64,000 bases of DNA from Antricoccus suffuscus (GTDB taxonomy: Bacteria; Actinomycetota; Actinomycetes; Mycobacteriales; Antricoccaceae). A program made the position numbers and the translations under genes. Location: assembly GCF_003003235.1 (NCBI RefSeq), contig NZ_PVUE01000001.1, positions 62,001 through 126,000 of the forward strand, in the 5' to 3' direction. Positions 18,680 through 27,252 of the stretch are shown piece after piece (position 1 is the first letter of the stretch; each line of letters starts with the position of its first letter). Below the pieces are notes generated by a model that saw only the letters and a list, made by a program, of their open reading frames with translations, was not told where the DNA came from and did not search any database.

Positions 18680-19869
18680 GCTCACATGGAATCAAGGACC
18701 GCGTCGCCATCATCGGGATGGGCTGCACCAAGTTCGGCGAACGGTGGGACGCCTCTACCTCAGACATGGTCGTCGACGCGACTAACGACGCGTTCGCGTC
18801 CGCAGGCATCAGCAAGGACGCGATCGACGCCTATTGGCTCGGCACTCTGGCCTCCGGTTTCTCGGGGATGACACTGTCCTCCGCGCTCAAGCTCGACTAC
18901 AAACCGGTCACGCGGGTGGAGAACTTCTGCGCCAGCGGCTCGGAGTCGTTCCGCAACGCCTGCTACGCGGTGGCATCCGGCGCGTACGACGTGGTGATGG
19001 CCGTCGGCGTGGAGAAGCTTAAGGACTCCGGCTACTCGGGCCTGGCATACGGCGGCCCGCCGACCAACGGTACGGCGACCACCCTCACCGCACCCGCGCG
19101 CTTCTCGATGCTCGGCCCGGCGTACGCCAACAAGTACGACGTCAAGCGTGAGGACTTCAAGCAGGCGATGACCCACGTGGCCTGGAAGAACCACTTCAAC
19201 GGCGCCCGCAACGAACGCGCGCAGTTCCAGGCCGAAGTGCCCGAATCGAAGATCGCAGCTGCGCCTCCGATCGCCGGCGACCTGGGCGTATTCGACTGCT
19301 CCGGTGTCAGCGATGGCGCCGCCGCGGCGATTATCGTGCGTGCCGAAGATGCGCACAACTACACCGACAATCCGTTGTATGTGAAGGCGCTGTCGTTCGC
19401 GGCTGGGCCGGGCACTGGCACCTACGATCAGTCCTACGACTACACGACGTTCGAAGAAGTCGTCCGGTCGGCGAAGGACGCCTATCAGCAGGCGGGCGTA
19501 ACCTCGCCGAGCGATGACCTGATGATGGCCGAGGTGCACGACTGCTTCACGCCGACCGAGTTGGTGCTGATGGAAGATCTCGGGTTCTCCACCCGTGGCG
19601 CGACGGTCAAGGACACGATGAACGACCGGTTCACGCTCACCGGCGACCTCCCGGTCAACCCGGACGGCGGGTTGAAGAGCTTCGGGCATCCGATCGGTGC
19701 TTCCGGCCTGCGGATGCTGTTCGAGTGCTGGCTGCAACTGCGCGGCGAGGCTCCCGAGAACCGTCAGATCAAGGAAAAGGGACTGCGCTACGGGCTTACC
19801 CACAACCTCGGCGGCGGCCCGGGCGAGTGCGTCTCGTTCGTGTCGGTCGTCGGCGCCGAGAAGGGCTGA
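18676..19869 (+). CDS. SCP-x-type thiolase
   Basis: A 397-residue thiolase-fold enzyme. Active-site elements are ENFCASGSESF with Cys near residue 85, VHDCFTPTELV near 288, FGHPIGASGLR near 337 and NLGGGPGECVS near the end. It should cleave or form a C-C bond next to a CoA thioester. Its start overlaps the stop of the HMGCS-like/DUF35 fusion, which indicates a stable complex analogous to thiolase-DUF35-HMGCS assemblies. A strong hairpin terminator follows at 19920. The physiological ketoacyl-CoA is unknown. Confidence 0.92.
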   Translation: MSSHGIKDRVAIIGMGCTKFGERWDASTSDMVVDATNDAFASAGISKDAIDAYWLGTLASGFSGMTLSSALKLDYKPVTRVENFCASGSESFRNACYAVASGAYDVVMAVGVEKLKDSGYSGLAYGGPPTNGTATTLTAPARFSMLGPAYANKYDVKREDFKQAMTHVAWKNHFNGARNERAQFQAEVPESKIAAAPPIAGDLGVFDCSGVSDGAAAAIIVRAEDAHNYTDNPLYVKALSFAAGPGTGTYDQSYDYTTFEEVVRSAKDAYQQAGVTSPSDDLMMAEVHDCFTPTELVLMEDLGFSTRGATVKDTMNDRFTLTGDLPVNPDGGLKSFGHPIGASGLRMLFECWLQLRGEAPENRQIKEKGLRYGLTHNLGGGPGECVSFVSVVGAEKG

Positions 19870-19919
19870 TCTTCGCCGCCTTTGATTTGCGCCGTACTTC
19901 GCGCTCCTCGTCACACCGA

Positions 19920-19961
19920 TATCCCCCTTGTCATGCCTAAAGCGGCGTGACAAGGGGGATA
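19920..19961. terminator. Bidirectional hairpin terminator
   Basis: A perfect 14-bp stem begins TATCCCCCTTGTCA and its complement closes a 14-base loop that can pair further (GCC/GGC). It separates the thiolase gene from the convergent MFS gene and so can stop both transcripts. Confidence 0.8.
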
Positions 19962-20011
19962 ATGCTGTGACAGGGGACCGTACCTGAGCGCCGCCTTTTT
20001 GCCCCAAACGC

Positions 20012-21367
20012 TTACGTACGCCGCGCGCCGCCGCCGAATACGCACGCCAATGCGGCGACCAGCGCTGCCACGCAGAATCCGTACATCGCGATCGACATTC
20101 CCCGCGCGAGGTCGGCGGCGCCCGCCGCGTAGCCGACGGCGAGGGTCGCGGCGGTGACGCCGAACGCCGTACCTAGGCCGCGGGTCATGTTGAGGATCCC
20201 GGACGCGGCACCGGACTGCCGACGCGGCGCGGACGCCATGATCGAGGCGTTGTTGGCAGGGGTGAAGACGCCGGACCCGATGCCGAGCACGACGAGCCCA
20301 ACGATGAGCCCCCACAGCGAGGATCCGAGCGCGCCGATCAACGCTAGTCCGATAGCGGCGATCAGCATGCCGATCGAGGTGACGAGCCGCGGTCCATTGC
20401 GGTCGCCGAGGTAGCCGGCGATCGGCGCGACGAGGGCGAGCGTGACCGGCAGGATGGTGAGGACGAGCCCGGTGGTCGCGGCCGATTGCAGGTGCGCCGA
20501 GGCCATCGGTACGGCGAAAAGGACACCGAACAGTACGGCGTAGGACAGCAGCCCGCTGACGATCCCGGTGCTGAACGTGCGTGAGGCGAATAGTCGCAGG
20601 TCGATCAGGGGATGCGGCGTACGCCGCGAACGGACGAGGAAGACGGCGCCGATTGTGAGGGCCAGAGCGCCACCGGCGATGGGCCATAGAGCCGCGATCC
20701 CCGGATGACCGACAAACGACAACGCGAGTACGAGTAGGACGATTGACGGGACGAAAAGTGCCAACCCGAGTCGGTCGAACCGGGTACGTTCGGCCAGAGA
20801 CTGGCTCTGCGGCAGAAGGAACCAACCAGCCGTGATGCCGATTATCCCGAATGGGATGTTGACGGCGAAGATCAGGCGCCAGTCGCCGAGAGAGACCAGC
20901 AGTCCGCCGACTGTCGGACCGAGCGCGAGTCCGATGGCCTGGGCCGCTCCTTGTACGCCGATCGCCTTGCTTAGCGAGTCACGCGGCACCGCGGTCGCAA
21001 TAAGGGCGACGCTGTTGGCTTGGAGCATTGCCGCGCCGACCGCCTGCAACACGCGAAAAATAATCAGTGTGGTGAGGTTCGGCGCGAGTGCGCAAAGAAG
21101 TGACGCGACGGTGAAGACGCCGAATCCGTAGACATAGACGCTCTTACGTCCTAGCCAGTCAGAGACCCGCCCGACGGGGGCGACGAGAGCGACGAGCGTG
21201 AGCAGGTAGCTGAGGGCGACCCACTGAACACTGCCGGCACTGGCACCGAACTCCTTCTGCATCGGAGGCAGTGCGAGTGACACGATGCTCGCGTCAAGCT
21301 GTCCCATAAAGGCGCCCGCGCACACGGTGGCAACCGCGATCCAGTGCGCCCTCGGGGATGCGCGCAC
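20012..21367 (-). CDS. MFS drug/H+ antiporter (DHA2/EmrB-QacA type)
   Basis: A 451-residue multi-span transporter with about 13-14 hydrophobic helices. Helix 1 contains GAFMGQLDASIVSLALPPM, typical of 14-span DHA2 exporters. Motif A is GRVSDWLGRKSVYV after helix 2, and motif C is AIGLALGPTVGGLLVSL in helix 5. It exports hydrophobic or organic-anion compounds using the proton gradient. It is divergent from a MarR gene with a palindromic site between them, so export is probably induced by the compound that the downstream catabolic genes handle. Confidence 0.92.
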   Translation of the reverse strand: MRASPRAHWIAVATVCAGAFMGQLDASIVSLALPPMQKEFGASAGSVQWVALSYLLTLVALVAPVGRVSDWLGRKSVYVYGFGVFTVASLLCALAPNLTTLIIFRVLQAVGAAMLQANSVALIATAVPRDSLSKAIGVQGAAQAIGLALGPTVGGLLVSLGDWRLIFAVNIPFGIIGITAGWFLLPQSQSLAERTRFDRLGLALFVPSIVLLVLALSFVGHPGIAALWPIAGGALALTIGAVFLVRSRRTPHPLIDLRLFASRTFSTGIVSGLLSYAVLFGVLFAVPMASAHLQSAATTGLVLTILPVTLALVAPIAGYLGDRNGPRLVTSIGMLIAAIGLALIGALGSSLWGLIVGLVVLGIGSGVFTPANNASIMASAPRRQSGAASGILNMTRGLGTAFGVTAATLAVGYAAGAADLARGMSIAMYGFCVAALVAALACVFGGGARRT

Positions 21368-21510
21368 CCATGACGCGGCGGGACGTTCCCGAAACGCGCG
21401 TAAGACCGCAGTTCCGAGGATAATGAGGGATACCGCCCAATCTCAGTGGAATGTACGTGTGCGGGGTGAACTACCTGCAAAAATCAAGGCCCTACGAGCG
21501 TATCAATAAA

Positions 21511-21528
21511 TGTCTGTCACCGACAGAC
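21511..21528. promoter_or_regulatory. Palindromic operator between MFS and MarR genes
   Basis: GTCTGTC-ACC-GACAGAC is a perfect 17-base dyad (21512-21528) in the divergent promoter region. Its left arm TGTCTGTCAC is identical to that of the site at 22798, and it is related to the site at 30703. It is therefore likely bound by the same regulator, the MarR or TetR protein encoded immediately downstream. Confidence 0.65.
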
Positions 21529-21601
21529 TGTGTGATGAATGCCGAGCGAACTTTTGGTCCGTCGCGCTAGCGGACCCACGCTCTGACGGTAAGGTACGCA
21601 C

Positions 21602-22051
21602 ATGCCGCGCCCTACTTCTAGCACCGCAGGTCTGACCGAGGTCATCACCAAACTTCGCCGAGCGCTGCGTACCAGCATTCGCACGGAGTATTCGTGGGAG
21701 TCGCTTCCGATGGCCCAGGTGGAGTTGATGCAGACCCTTGCCGAGGCGGGGGAGCTCAGAGTCGGCGATCTTGCCGACGTCATGCTTCTCGCGCCTAACA
21801 CAGTCAGCAGCCTGGTGCGACAGGCGGTGACTTCAGGTCGCGCCGAGCGAATCAAGGATCCCGAAGACGGCAGGGTCGCGATAGTGCGTCTCACTAAAGA
21901 TGGCAGCGCCCAGTTGCGGGCGTGGATGAAGGCGCACGAGTCGCGCCTCGGCGTCGCCCTTGCCGAACTCAGCGCAAAGGATCGTTCCGACGTACTCAAA
22001 GCGATCGGCGCGCTGGATCGACTGACTGCCAAGCTAAACGAACTCAAGTAG
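21602..22051 (+). CDS. MarR-family transcriptional regulator
   Basis: A 149-residue winged-helix protein of the usual MarR size. DNA-binding helices include GELRVGDLADVMLLAPNTVS near residues 50-69, followed by the wing DPEDGRVAIVRLT near 92. MarR proteins are dimers that release DNA on binding phenolic or other hydrophobic ligands. It diverges from the MFS exporter gene and precedes a TetR gene by 26 bases, so the two regulators are probably cotranscribed. Confidence 0.92.
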   Translation: MPRPTSSTAGLTEVITKLRRALRTSIRTEYSWESLPMAQVELMQTLAEAGELRVGDLADVMLLAPNTVSSLVRQAVTSGRAERIKDPEDGRVAIVRLTKDGSAQLRAWMKAHESRLGVALAELSAKDRSDVLKAIGALDRLTAKLNELK

Positions 22052-22077
22052 CACACACTCAATTCTGGAGATGGCAC

Positions 22078-22680
22078 ATGGGGCGAGAGCCGGCTGATCG
22101 ATCACCGCGAAGCAGAAACGCCACCTCGCGGGAGCTCGAAAAGGCGGCGCTGACTCTGCTCAAAAAGGACGGCGTGCTTGCCGGGCTCAATCTGCGTGAG
22201 GTCGCCGATCTTGCGGGGGTCAATCGCGGCCTTGTCTATCACTACTTTGGTTCTCGTGGAGAACTTCTGAGGGCGGCCCTACGCCGTGACAGCGAACGCC
22301 GTTCCGACTCGTACCGTGTGGATCCGCCCGGGAGGACCGTGGTCAAACGGATCGAACTATGGACTCGGATGTCCATGAAGTACGCCGAGCAACTACGCCT
22401 CGTGGCGATACTGCTGCTCGATGGTGGTACGCGTGTGCGGTTGATGCCTCGGCGCGACGTAACTCAACATGAGTTACAGGACGATCAGGAGGCGGGGGCA
22501 ATCGGGCCCAACGTCGATCTCATAGCGCTGCACGCGCTCCTACAGGCACATGGAATCGGGTATGCCATTACCCGTACTCAGCTCGCCAAGGAGTTCGGTA
22601 TCGGCGTCCGCGACCTAGACGCGCGCATGGTGGAACTGATGGAGCGCATCGCGGTCGGGCTCGAATCGGACCGCGACTAG
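22078..22680 (+). CDS. TetR-family transcriptional regulator
   Basis: A 200-residue TetR protein. The start at 22078 follows GGAG and removes an upstream extension that overlaps MarR. The helix-turn-helix is LNLREVADLAGVNRGLVYHY with FGSRGELLRAAL after it (residues ~38-70). It sits between two closely similar palindromes (21511 and 22798) and upstream of the acyl-CoA dehydrogenase genes. It is the best candidate for the regulator of the whole 20-35 kb block. The effector may be an acyl-CoA; that is inferred from context only. Confidence 0.9.
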   Translation: MGREPADRSPRSRNATSRELEKAALTLLKKDGVLAGLNLREVADLAGVNRGLVYHYFGSRGELLRAALRRDSERRSDSYRVDPPGRTVVKRIELWTRMSMKYAEQLRLVAILLLDGGTRVRLMPRRDVTQHELQDDQEAGAIGPNVDLIALHALLQAHGIGYAITRTQLAKEFGIGVRDLDARMVELMERIAVGLESDRD

Positions 22681-22797
22681 GTCCCGTCACTGCAATTAGT
22701 ATCGGGGAATACGGGTTGGCGCGCTTCCGGCTTACCGGGAGGTGATGCCGGCAATCAATGATTTCGGCTAGAAGAAACTGTTGACGATATGCTAACG

Positions 22798-22812
22798 TGT
22801 CTGTCACAGACA
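22798..22812. promoter_or_regulatory. Palindromic operator upstream of acyl-CoA dehydrogenase genes
   Basis: TGTCTGT-C-ACAGACA is a perfect 15-base dyad in the 379-base gene-free stretch 22681-23059. TTGACG occurs at 22781-22786 just before it, so it could cover a promoter. It matches the sites at 21511 (same left arm) and 30703 (12 of 15 bases). Apart from this site I see no gene or RNA in the stretch. Confidence 0.65.
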
Positions 22813-23059
22813 TTATCGCACGAAAGCGGACCGCTGCTAGATAGCCAATCGCGCTGACTAAAGGGACCAACCGTCCCCGCGTATACCTCCACTGAAGAAC
22901 AAGGCAACAAACTAAACGGCAGTCTGCCATGCAAGTCCGATATACGCGATTGGGAGTCAACGTGTTAGCCCGGCCAGTTGAGAGTGGGCCAAGTGCGGTT
23001 GCCACGCTGGGCACCGACGATCTCTGCAATTGAAAGGCCTCATTAAATTGCTGTTTCCG

Positions 23060-24183
23060 ATGTCGCCAAAGGCAGCCGACTTGCACAAACGATTGCTGGC
23101 CTTTATGAATGACCATGTGTATCCGGCGGAATCCGTGTCGGAGCACCGGAAACGTGTTGAGAAATCCGCAGCATGGGATGAACCTCCCGTACAGGCGGAG
23201 CTAAAGGACCAGGCTCGCGGTCAAGGGCTGTGGAACTTGTACATGGATGCGGGCGCAGGCCTAAGTCACCTCGACTACGCGCAACGCCCGACTCGGTCAA
23301 CATGGTGATGCTGGAGGCGGTGGCCAACGACGATCAACGCAAGCGGTGGCTTGAGCCGATGCAGAACGACGAATTCAAGTCAGCCTTCGCGATGACTGAA
23401 CCAGATGTCGCCAGCAGCGACGCGACGAACATTTCATGTTCGATCGCCCGCGATGGCGCCAACTACATCCTTAACGGGCGCAAGTGGTACATCAGCGGCA
23501 CGATGAACCCGCGATGTGAGGTCCTGTTCGTCATGGGAGTGACCAACCCGGACGCGCCGCGCTATCAGCGGCAGTCGATAATCGGCGTGCCGATGAAGGC
23601 GCCGGGTGTTGAGGTTGTCCGCCCCATGACGGTGTTTGGCTACCCGGGCGACCAGGCCGAGATCGCTTTCACCGACGTCAAAGTTCCGGCTGCCAACCTG
23701 CTTGGGTCCGAGGGCCAGGGTTTCAAGATCGCGCAGACTCGGCTCGCGGCCGCTCGCCTGCATCATTCGATGCGTCTGGTCGGCCTTGCCGAGCGAGCGC
23801 TCGAGCTAGCCTGTGCCCGAGGCGCGCATCGGGTTGTCTTCGGTGCCCCGTTGAGTCAGGTGGGGACCTTCAGAAATCAGATTGCGGAGTGTCGGCTCCT
23901 AATAGACCAAGCCCGTTTGGTCACCCTGCAGGCGGCAAGCACGGCCGATGAACTTGGTACTGCGGCCGCCCAAAGCCACCTGGCGATATCGAAGGTCGCC
24001 GCTACCCGCATGGCGGTCGCGGTGATAGACCGAGCGGTCGGCATGCACGGCGCGAAGGGCGTTTCGCAGGACACGCCGCTGGCGCGGTGGTGGGCCCGCG
24101 CGCGCGGCCTGCATATTGCGGACGGGCCGGAAGAGGTCCACCTAGAACTGCTCGCCCGAGCCGAACTCGGTCGCCTGGCATGA
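23060..24183 (+). pseudogene. Acyl-CoA dehydrogenase gene with out-of-frame internal deletion
   Basis: The N-terminal domain, from ATG 23060 (MSPKAADLHKRLLAFMNDHV), is intact to GLWNLYMDAGAGLSHLDYA. Homologues then have about 15-20 residues of the APLAE...GR type before the TPDSVNMVMLEAV helix. Here they are missing and the frame changes at ~23282. The rest is a normal large ACAD: FAMTEPDVASSDATNISC, ILNGRKWYISGTMNP, the RVVFGAPLSQVGTFRNQIA FAD segment, and RWWARARGLHIADGPEEVHL. Joined length would be ~375 plus the lost piece. It heads the operon holding two more ACADs. As written no full enzyme can be made. Confidence 0.8.
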
Positions 24184-24237
24184 ACTCCGCGCCCTCGTAC
24201 CATCCGATAACGAGCGAAAGACGATGAAGGAGACCGC

Positions 24238-25365
24238 GTGAGCCTGTCGTTCACCGAGGACCAGACTGCCTTCCGCACATCGGTGCGCGGCGTACTGGCC
24301 CGCCTAGCATCCGCCTCCGGCACGCGTGACTTCATCGAGGGCAGGGCGCCCAGCACCGTCCAGTCGTGGCAGCGTATCGACGAGGCACTCGGCCTGAGCG
24401 CGCTGCCGATCCCCGAGGAGTACGGCGGCCAAGGCGCGTCGTGGTCCGAGGTGGGGATCGTGTTCGAAGAGCTCGGGCGCACCCTCTTCCCGACCCCGTA
24501 TCTGTCCGCGATGACCGCCACGCGGCTGTTGACGATGTGTCGAACCCCTGCGGCCGAGGCGAGGCTAGCGGCAATCGCCGAAAGTACGGCGCGACCCTTG
24601 GTTACCTTCTCCGGCAACCAGCGAACGCGTTTCGATGCCACAGATACCGACCCGCAAGTCGAGGTGCGAGTATCCGGGAAGAGCGGGCTGACTCCGCACC
24701 ATGGCGACGCGGATGCGGTGATCATCGAAGCCACCCTCAACGAAAGAGCGGTCCTCGTCTGGATCCCGGTGAGTGAGGTACAGGTCGAGGTCGTCCCTAC
24801 GGTCGACCTGACTCGGCCAATGTGCACGGTGACGGCAAATTCGGCCGCCGGGACGATCCTGACTGAGACGGATGTCGACGCAATAGTCACGGACGCCCGG
24901 GCGTTCATCGCCATGGCCGTGGCTCTGGAGTCGGTCGGCGGCGCGGATGTATGCCTGACGATGACCGCCGACTACGCGCGCGACCGGGTGCAGTTCGGGT
25001 CAGCGATCGGCTCGTTCCAAGGCGTCAAGCACCGGCTGGCCGACCTGCTGCGCGCGTACGAACCGGCCAAGTCAGCGGCGTACGCGGCACTCGATGCGGC
25101 TGGCGTCCCGGCGAGCCGGGAGTTCGAGCAAGTCAGCAGCATCGCCAAGCTCGTCGCCGACCAGATGTACGCCGGGGTCAGCATCGACTCGATCCAGCTG
25201 CACGGTGCCATCGGCTTCACGTGGGAGTTTGACGTGCATCTTCATTACAAACGAGCGGTCGCCAACCGAGCCCTCGGAGCAAGTGCGCGCGATCATCGCC
25301 GCGCCGTCAAGTCAATGATCGAAGCCCTCCTGCCGGCGCGCTCCGACTGCGAGGTGTCAGCATGA
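24238..25365 (+). CDS. Acyl-CoA dehydrogenase, beta-type subunit of a probable heteromer
   Basis: A 375-residue ACAD with a weakly conserved middle domain. Seen are LPIPEEYGGQGASWSEVGIV near residue 56, DYARDRVQFGSAIGSFQGVKH near 243, and the C-terminal HGAIGFTWEFDVHLHYKRA near 325. That C-terminal signature marks the FadE27/ChsE-like partner subunits of actinobacterial alpha2beta2 dehydrogenases. It starts with GTG after AAGGAG, and its stop overlaps the next dehydrogenase start. A role together with the 25362 gene in oxidising a bulky CoA ester is inferred from this pairing. Confidence 0.9.
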   Translation: MSLSFTEDQTAFRTSVRGVLARLASASGTRDFIEGRAPSTVQSWQRIDEALGLSALPIPEEYGGQGASWSEVGIVFEELGRTLFPTPYLSAMTATRLLTMCRTPAAEARLAAIAESTARPLVTFSGNQRTRFDATDTDPQVEVRVSGKSGLTPHHGDADAVIIEATLNERAVLVWIPVSEVQVEVVPTVDLTRPMCTVTANSAAGTILTETDVDAIVTDARAFIAMAVALESVGGADVCLTMTADYARDRVQFGSAIGSFQGVKHRLADLLRAYEPAKSAAYAALDAAGVPASREFEQVSSIAKLVADQMYAGVSIDSIQLHGAIGFTWEFDVHLHYKRAVANRALGASARDHRRAVKSMIEALLPARSDCEVSA

Positions 25366-26534
25366 GTACGCCGAGCCCGTCTCGAGAACAGCACGATGAG
25401 CTGCGCGAGGAAGTGCGGCAGTGGCTATCGGCCAACACGGATTACGCGCCGCCGATCGGTGGCGCCCATGAAGCTATGGGATACAAGGTCGGCGATGGCC
25501 GCGACGCTTGGGTCGCGCGGCTCAGGGAAGGGCGATGGCTGTGCCTGTCCTGGCCGCAGCGGTTCGGTTGCCGCGAGCTCGACGTTTTCGGCTGCATGAT
25601 CGTCAACGAAGAGTTTGCGCGGGCCGGCGTACCGCGGACCACGCTCGGGATGGGTGAGTCCCTGCTCGCGCCCGCGCTACTTCAACACGGCACCGTTAAG
25701 CAGCAGGACAAGCTGCTGCCGCGAATCCTGTCCGACGAAGATCGCTACTGTCAGGGCTTTTCCGAGCCCGAGCACGGATCGGACCTCGCGCACATCCAGA
25801 CGCGGGCGTCGCTAGACGGTAATCGGCTGGTCGTCAACGGCGAGAAGATCTGGCAGTCAGGTGCGCACAACGCGAACCGGATCTTCATGCTCGTGCGCTC
25901 GGACCCCGACGCCAGCGCGCATCGCGGCATCTCCTACGTGCTCGCGGACATCGTCGACAACGGCGTACGAGTCGAACCGATCCGGATGATGCCCGGCGAC
26001 TACGGGTTCAACCACCTGACATTAAACGACACCATCGTCTCGCTCGATGAGGTCGTCGGCGGGCTGCACAACGGATGGAAAGTCGCGATGACCACGCTCG
26101 GCGCCGAGCGCGCCGGGCAGGTGACTACTCAATATCTTGGCTATCAGCGCGAGTTCGTAGACCTGGTAGGTCGTCTCGACGAGCACGGTCTACTGGATGA
26201 GGAGAACCTGGCCCGGCTGGTCGACCCGTTCATCGAGATTCAGCTCATGAAGTACAACGGGCAGCGCGTCGCCGACGAGCTCCGCGACGGCGTCTCGTCG
26301 GCTGGCCTGTTGGCCGTGGACAAGATCAACTGGTCTGAGTTTCACGTCGGGTTCGGCCGGCTAGCAGCTGAACTTCTGCAGGACTCCGGAATTCGCCGAC
26401 CCGACGGTGACGGCTACGAGCTCACGGGCTTGCAGCGGGCGATGCTGGAGAGCCCTGGCCGCCGCATCGCCCGCGGCACCAACCAGATCCAGAAAAACAT
26501 CATCGGCGAACGCGTGTTAGGACTCCCCAAATGA
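25362..26534 (+). CDS. Acyl-CoA dehydrogenase, alpha-type subunit
   Basis: A 390-residue ACAD that overlaps the preceding one (ATGA). Motifs: LCLSWPQRFGCRELD near residue 65, QGFSEPEHGSDLAHIQT near 130, VVNGEKIWQSGAHNANRIF near 155, and the C-terminal GRRIARGTNQIQKNIIGERV near 370. These features match FadE26/ChsE-type subunits that pair with the 24238 type. Together they would form the FAD dehydrogenase of this cluster, next to an enoyl-CoA hydratase. The substrate cannot be read. Confidence 0.9.
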   Translation: MSTPSPSREQHDELREEVRQWLSANTDYAPPIGGAHEAMGYKVGDGRDAWVARLREGRWLCLSWPQRFGCRELDVFGCMIVNEEFARAGVPRTTLGMGESLLAPALLQHGTVKQQDKLLPRILSDEDRYCQGFSEPEHGSDLAHIQTRASLDGNRLVVNGEKIWQSGAHNANRIFMLVRSDPDASAHRGISYVLADIVDNGVRVEPIRMMPGDYGFNHLTLNDTIVSLDEVVGGLHNGWKVAMTTLGAERAGQVTTQYLGYQREFVDLVGRLDEHGLLDEENLARLVDPFIEIQLMKYNGQRVADELRDGVSSAGLLAVDKINWSEFHVGFGRLAAELLQDSGIRRPDGDGYELTGLQRAMLESPGRRIARGTNQIQKNIIGERVLGLPK

Positions 26535-27223
26535 GCAACGACAACTCGATTGTCATCACCAAGCTAAGCGGCCGTGCGGATATCGCGATCAACCGCCCGG
26601 AGCGGAAGAACGCACTTGTGCCGGCGACCGCAGAGGCGCTGCACGACGCATTTGCCGACGCCGAAAGCGATCCTGAAGTGCGCTGCGTCGTACTGCATGG
26701 GGCTGGCGGCGCGTTCTGTTCCGGTATCGACCTCAAAGACAGTGGGGTCGGGGCCGAGATGGGTGCGGCGATCGGCAAGGTGCACGACCTGCTAGCGAGC
26801 ATGCGTACGCCGACGATCGCGGCCGTCGAACGCTACGCCATCAACGCCGGATCCGGGCTGGCGTTGGGCTGCGACCTTCTGGTGATTGGCGAGACCTCGT
26901 TCCTCCAGATCAGCGAAGCCTCGATGGGCGTCCTCGCTCCTGCCAACGTTGCCTGGCTGACGCAGAAGTTTAGTACCGCGACAGCGCTCCGTTTGACGTT
27001 GAGCGGCGAGCGTTACCCGGGCGCAGCCTTGCCGTCGCTCGGTGTGCCGGCCAAAGTCGTCGCCGACGCGGACGTCCTGACCACCGCGCAGGAGATGGCG
27101 GACCGGGTCGCCGGTTATCCCAATGACGGTGCCGCAAACATGAAGGCCAGCGTGGTGTCAACCGCTGCCGCAGCCGGCGACTTTGAATCCCGGATCGCGG
27201 CGGCCCGCGGCCCCCAGAAGTAA
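26531..27223 (+). CDS. Enoyl-CoA hydratase/isomerase family protein
   Basis: A short (230-residue) crotonase-fold protein, coupled by ATGA to the dehydrogenase. GGAFCSGIDLKD near residue 60 is the oxyanion loop. At the first catalytic position INAGSGLALGCDLL has Gly instead of Glu, whereas the second region QISEASMGVLAP keeps an acidic residue. One-Glu crotonases are often isomerases or have other activities, so hydration is not certain. The C-terminus is shorter than in most hydratases. It is the last gene of the operon and convergent with the metallo-hydrolase. Confidence 0.88.
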   Translation: MSNDNSIVITKLSGRADIAINRPERKNALVPATAEALHDAFADAESDPEVRCVVLHGAGGAFCSGIDLKDSGVGAEMGAAIGKVHDLLASMRTPTIAAVERYAINAGSGLALGCDLLVIGETSFLQISEASMGVLAPANVAWLTQKFSTATALRLTLSGERYPGAALPSLGVPAKVVADADVLTTAQEMADRVAGYPNDGAANMKASVVSTAAAAGDFESRIAAARGPQK

Positions 27224-27252
27224 TCACTGGGCCAGACAGACTTGAGAACTGG

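Noticed and set aside
18760-20007. Minus-strand frame of 415 codons opposite the thiolase
   Set aside because: It covers an intact thiolase and runs through the hairpin terminator; no conserved motif.
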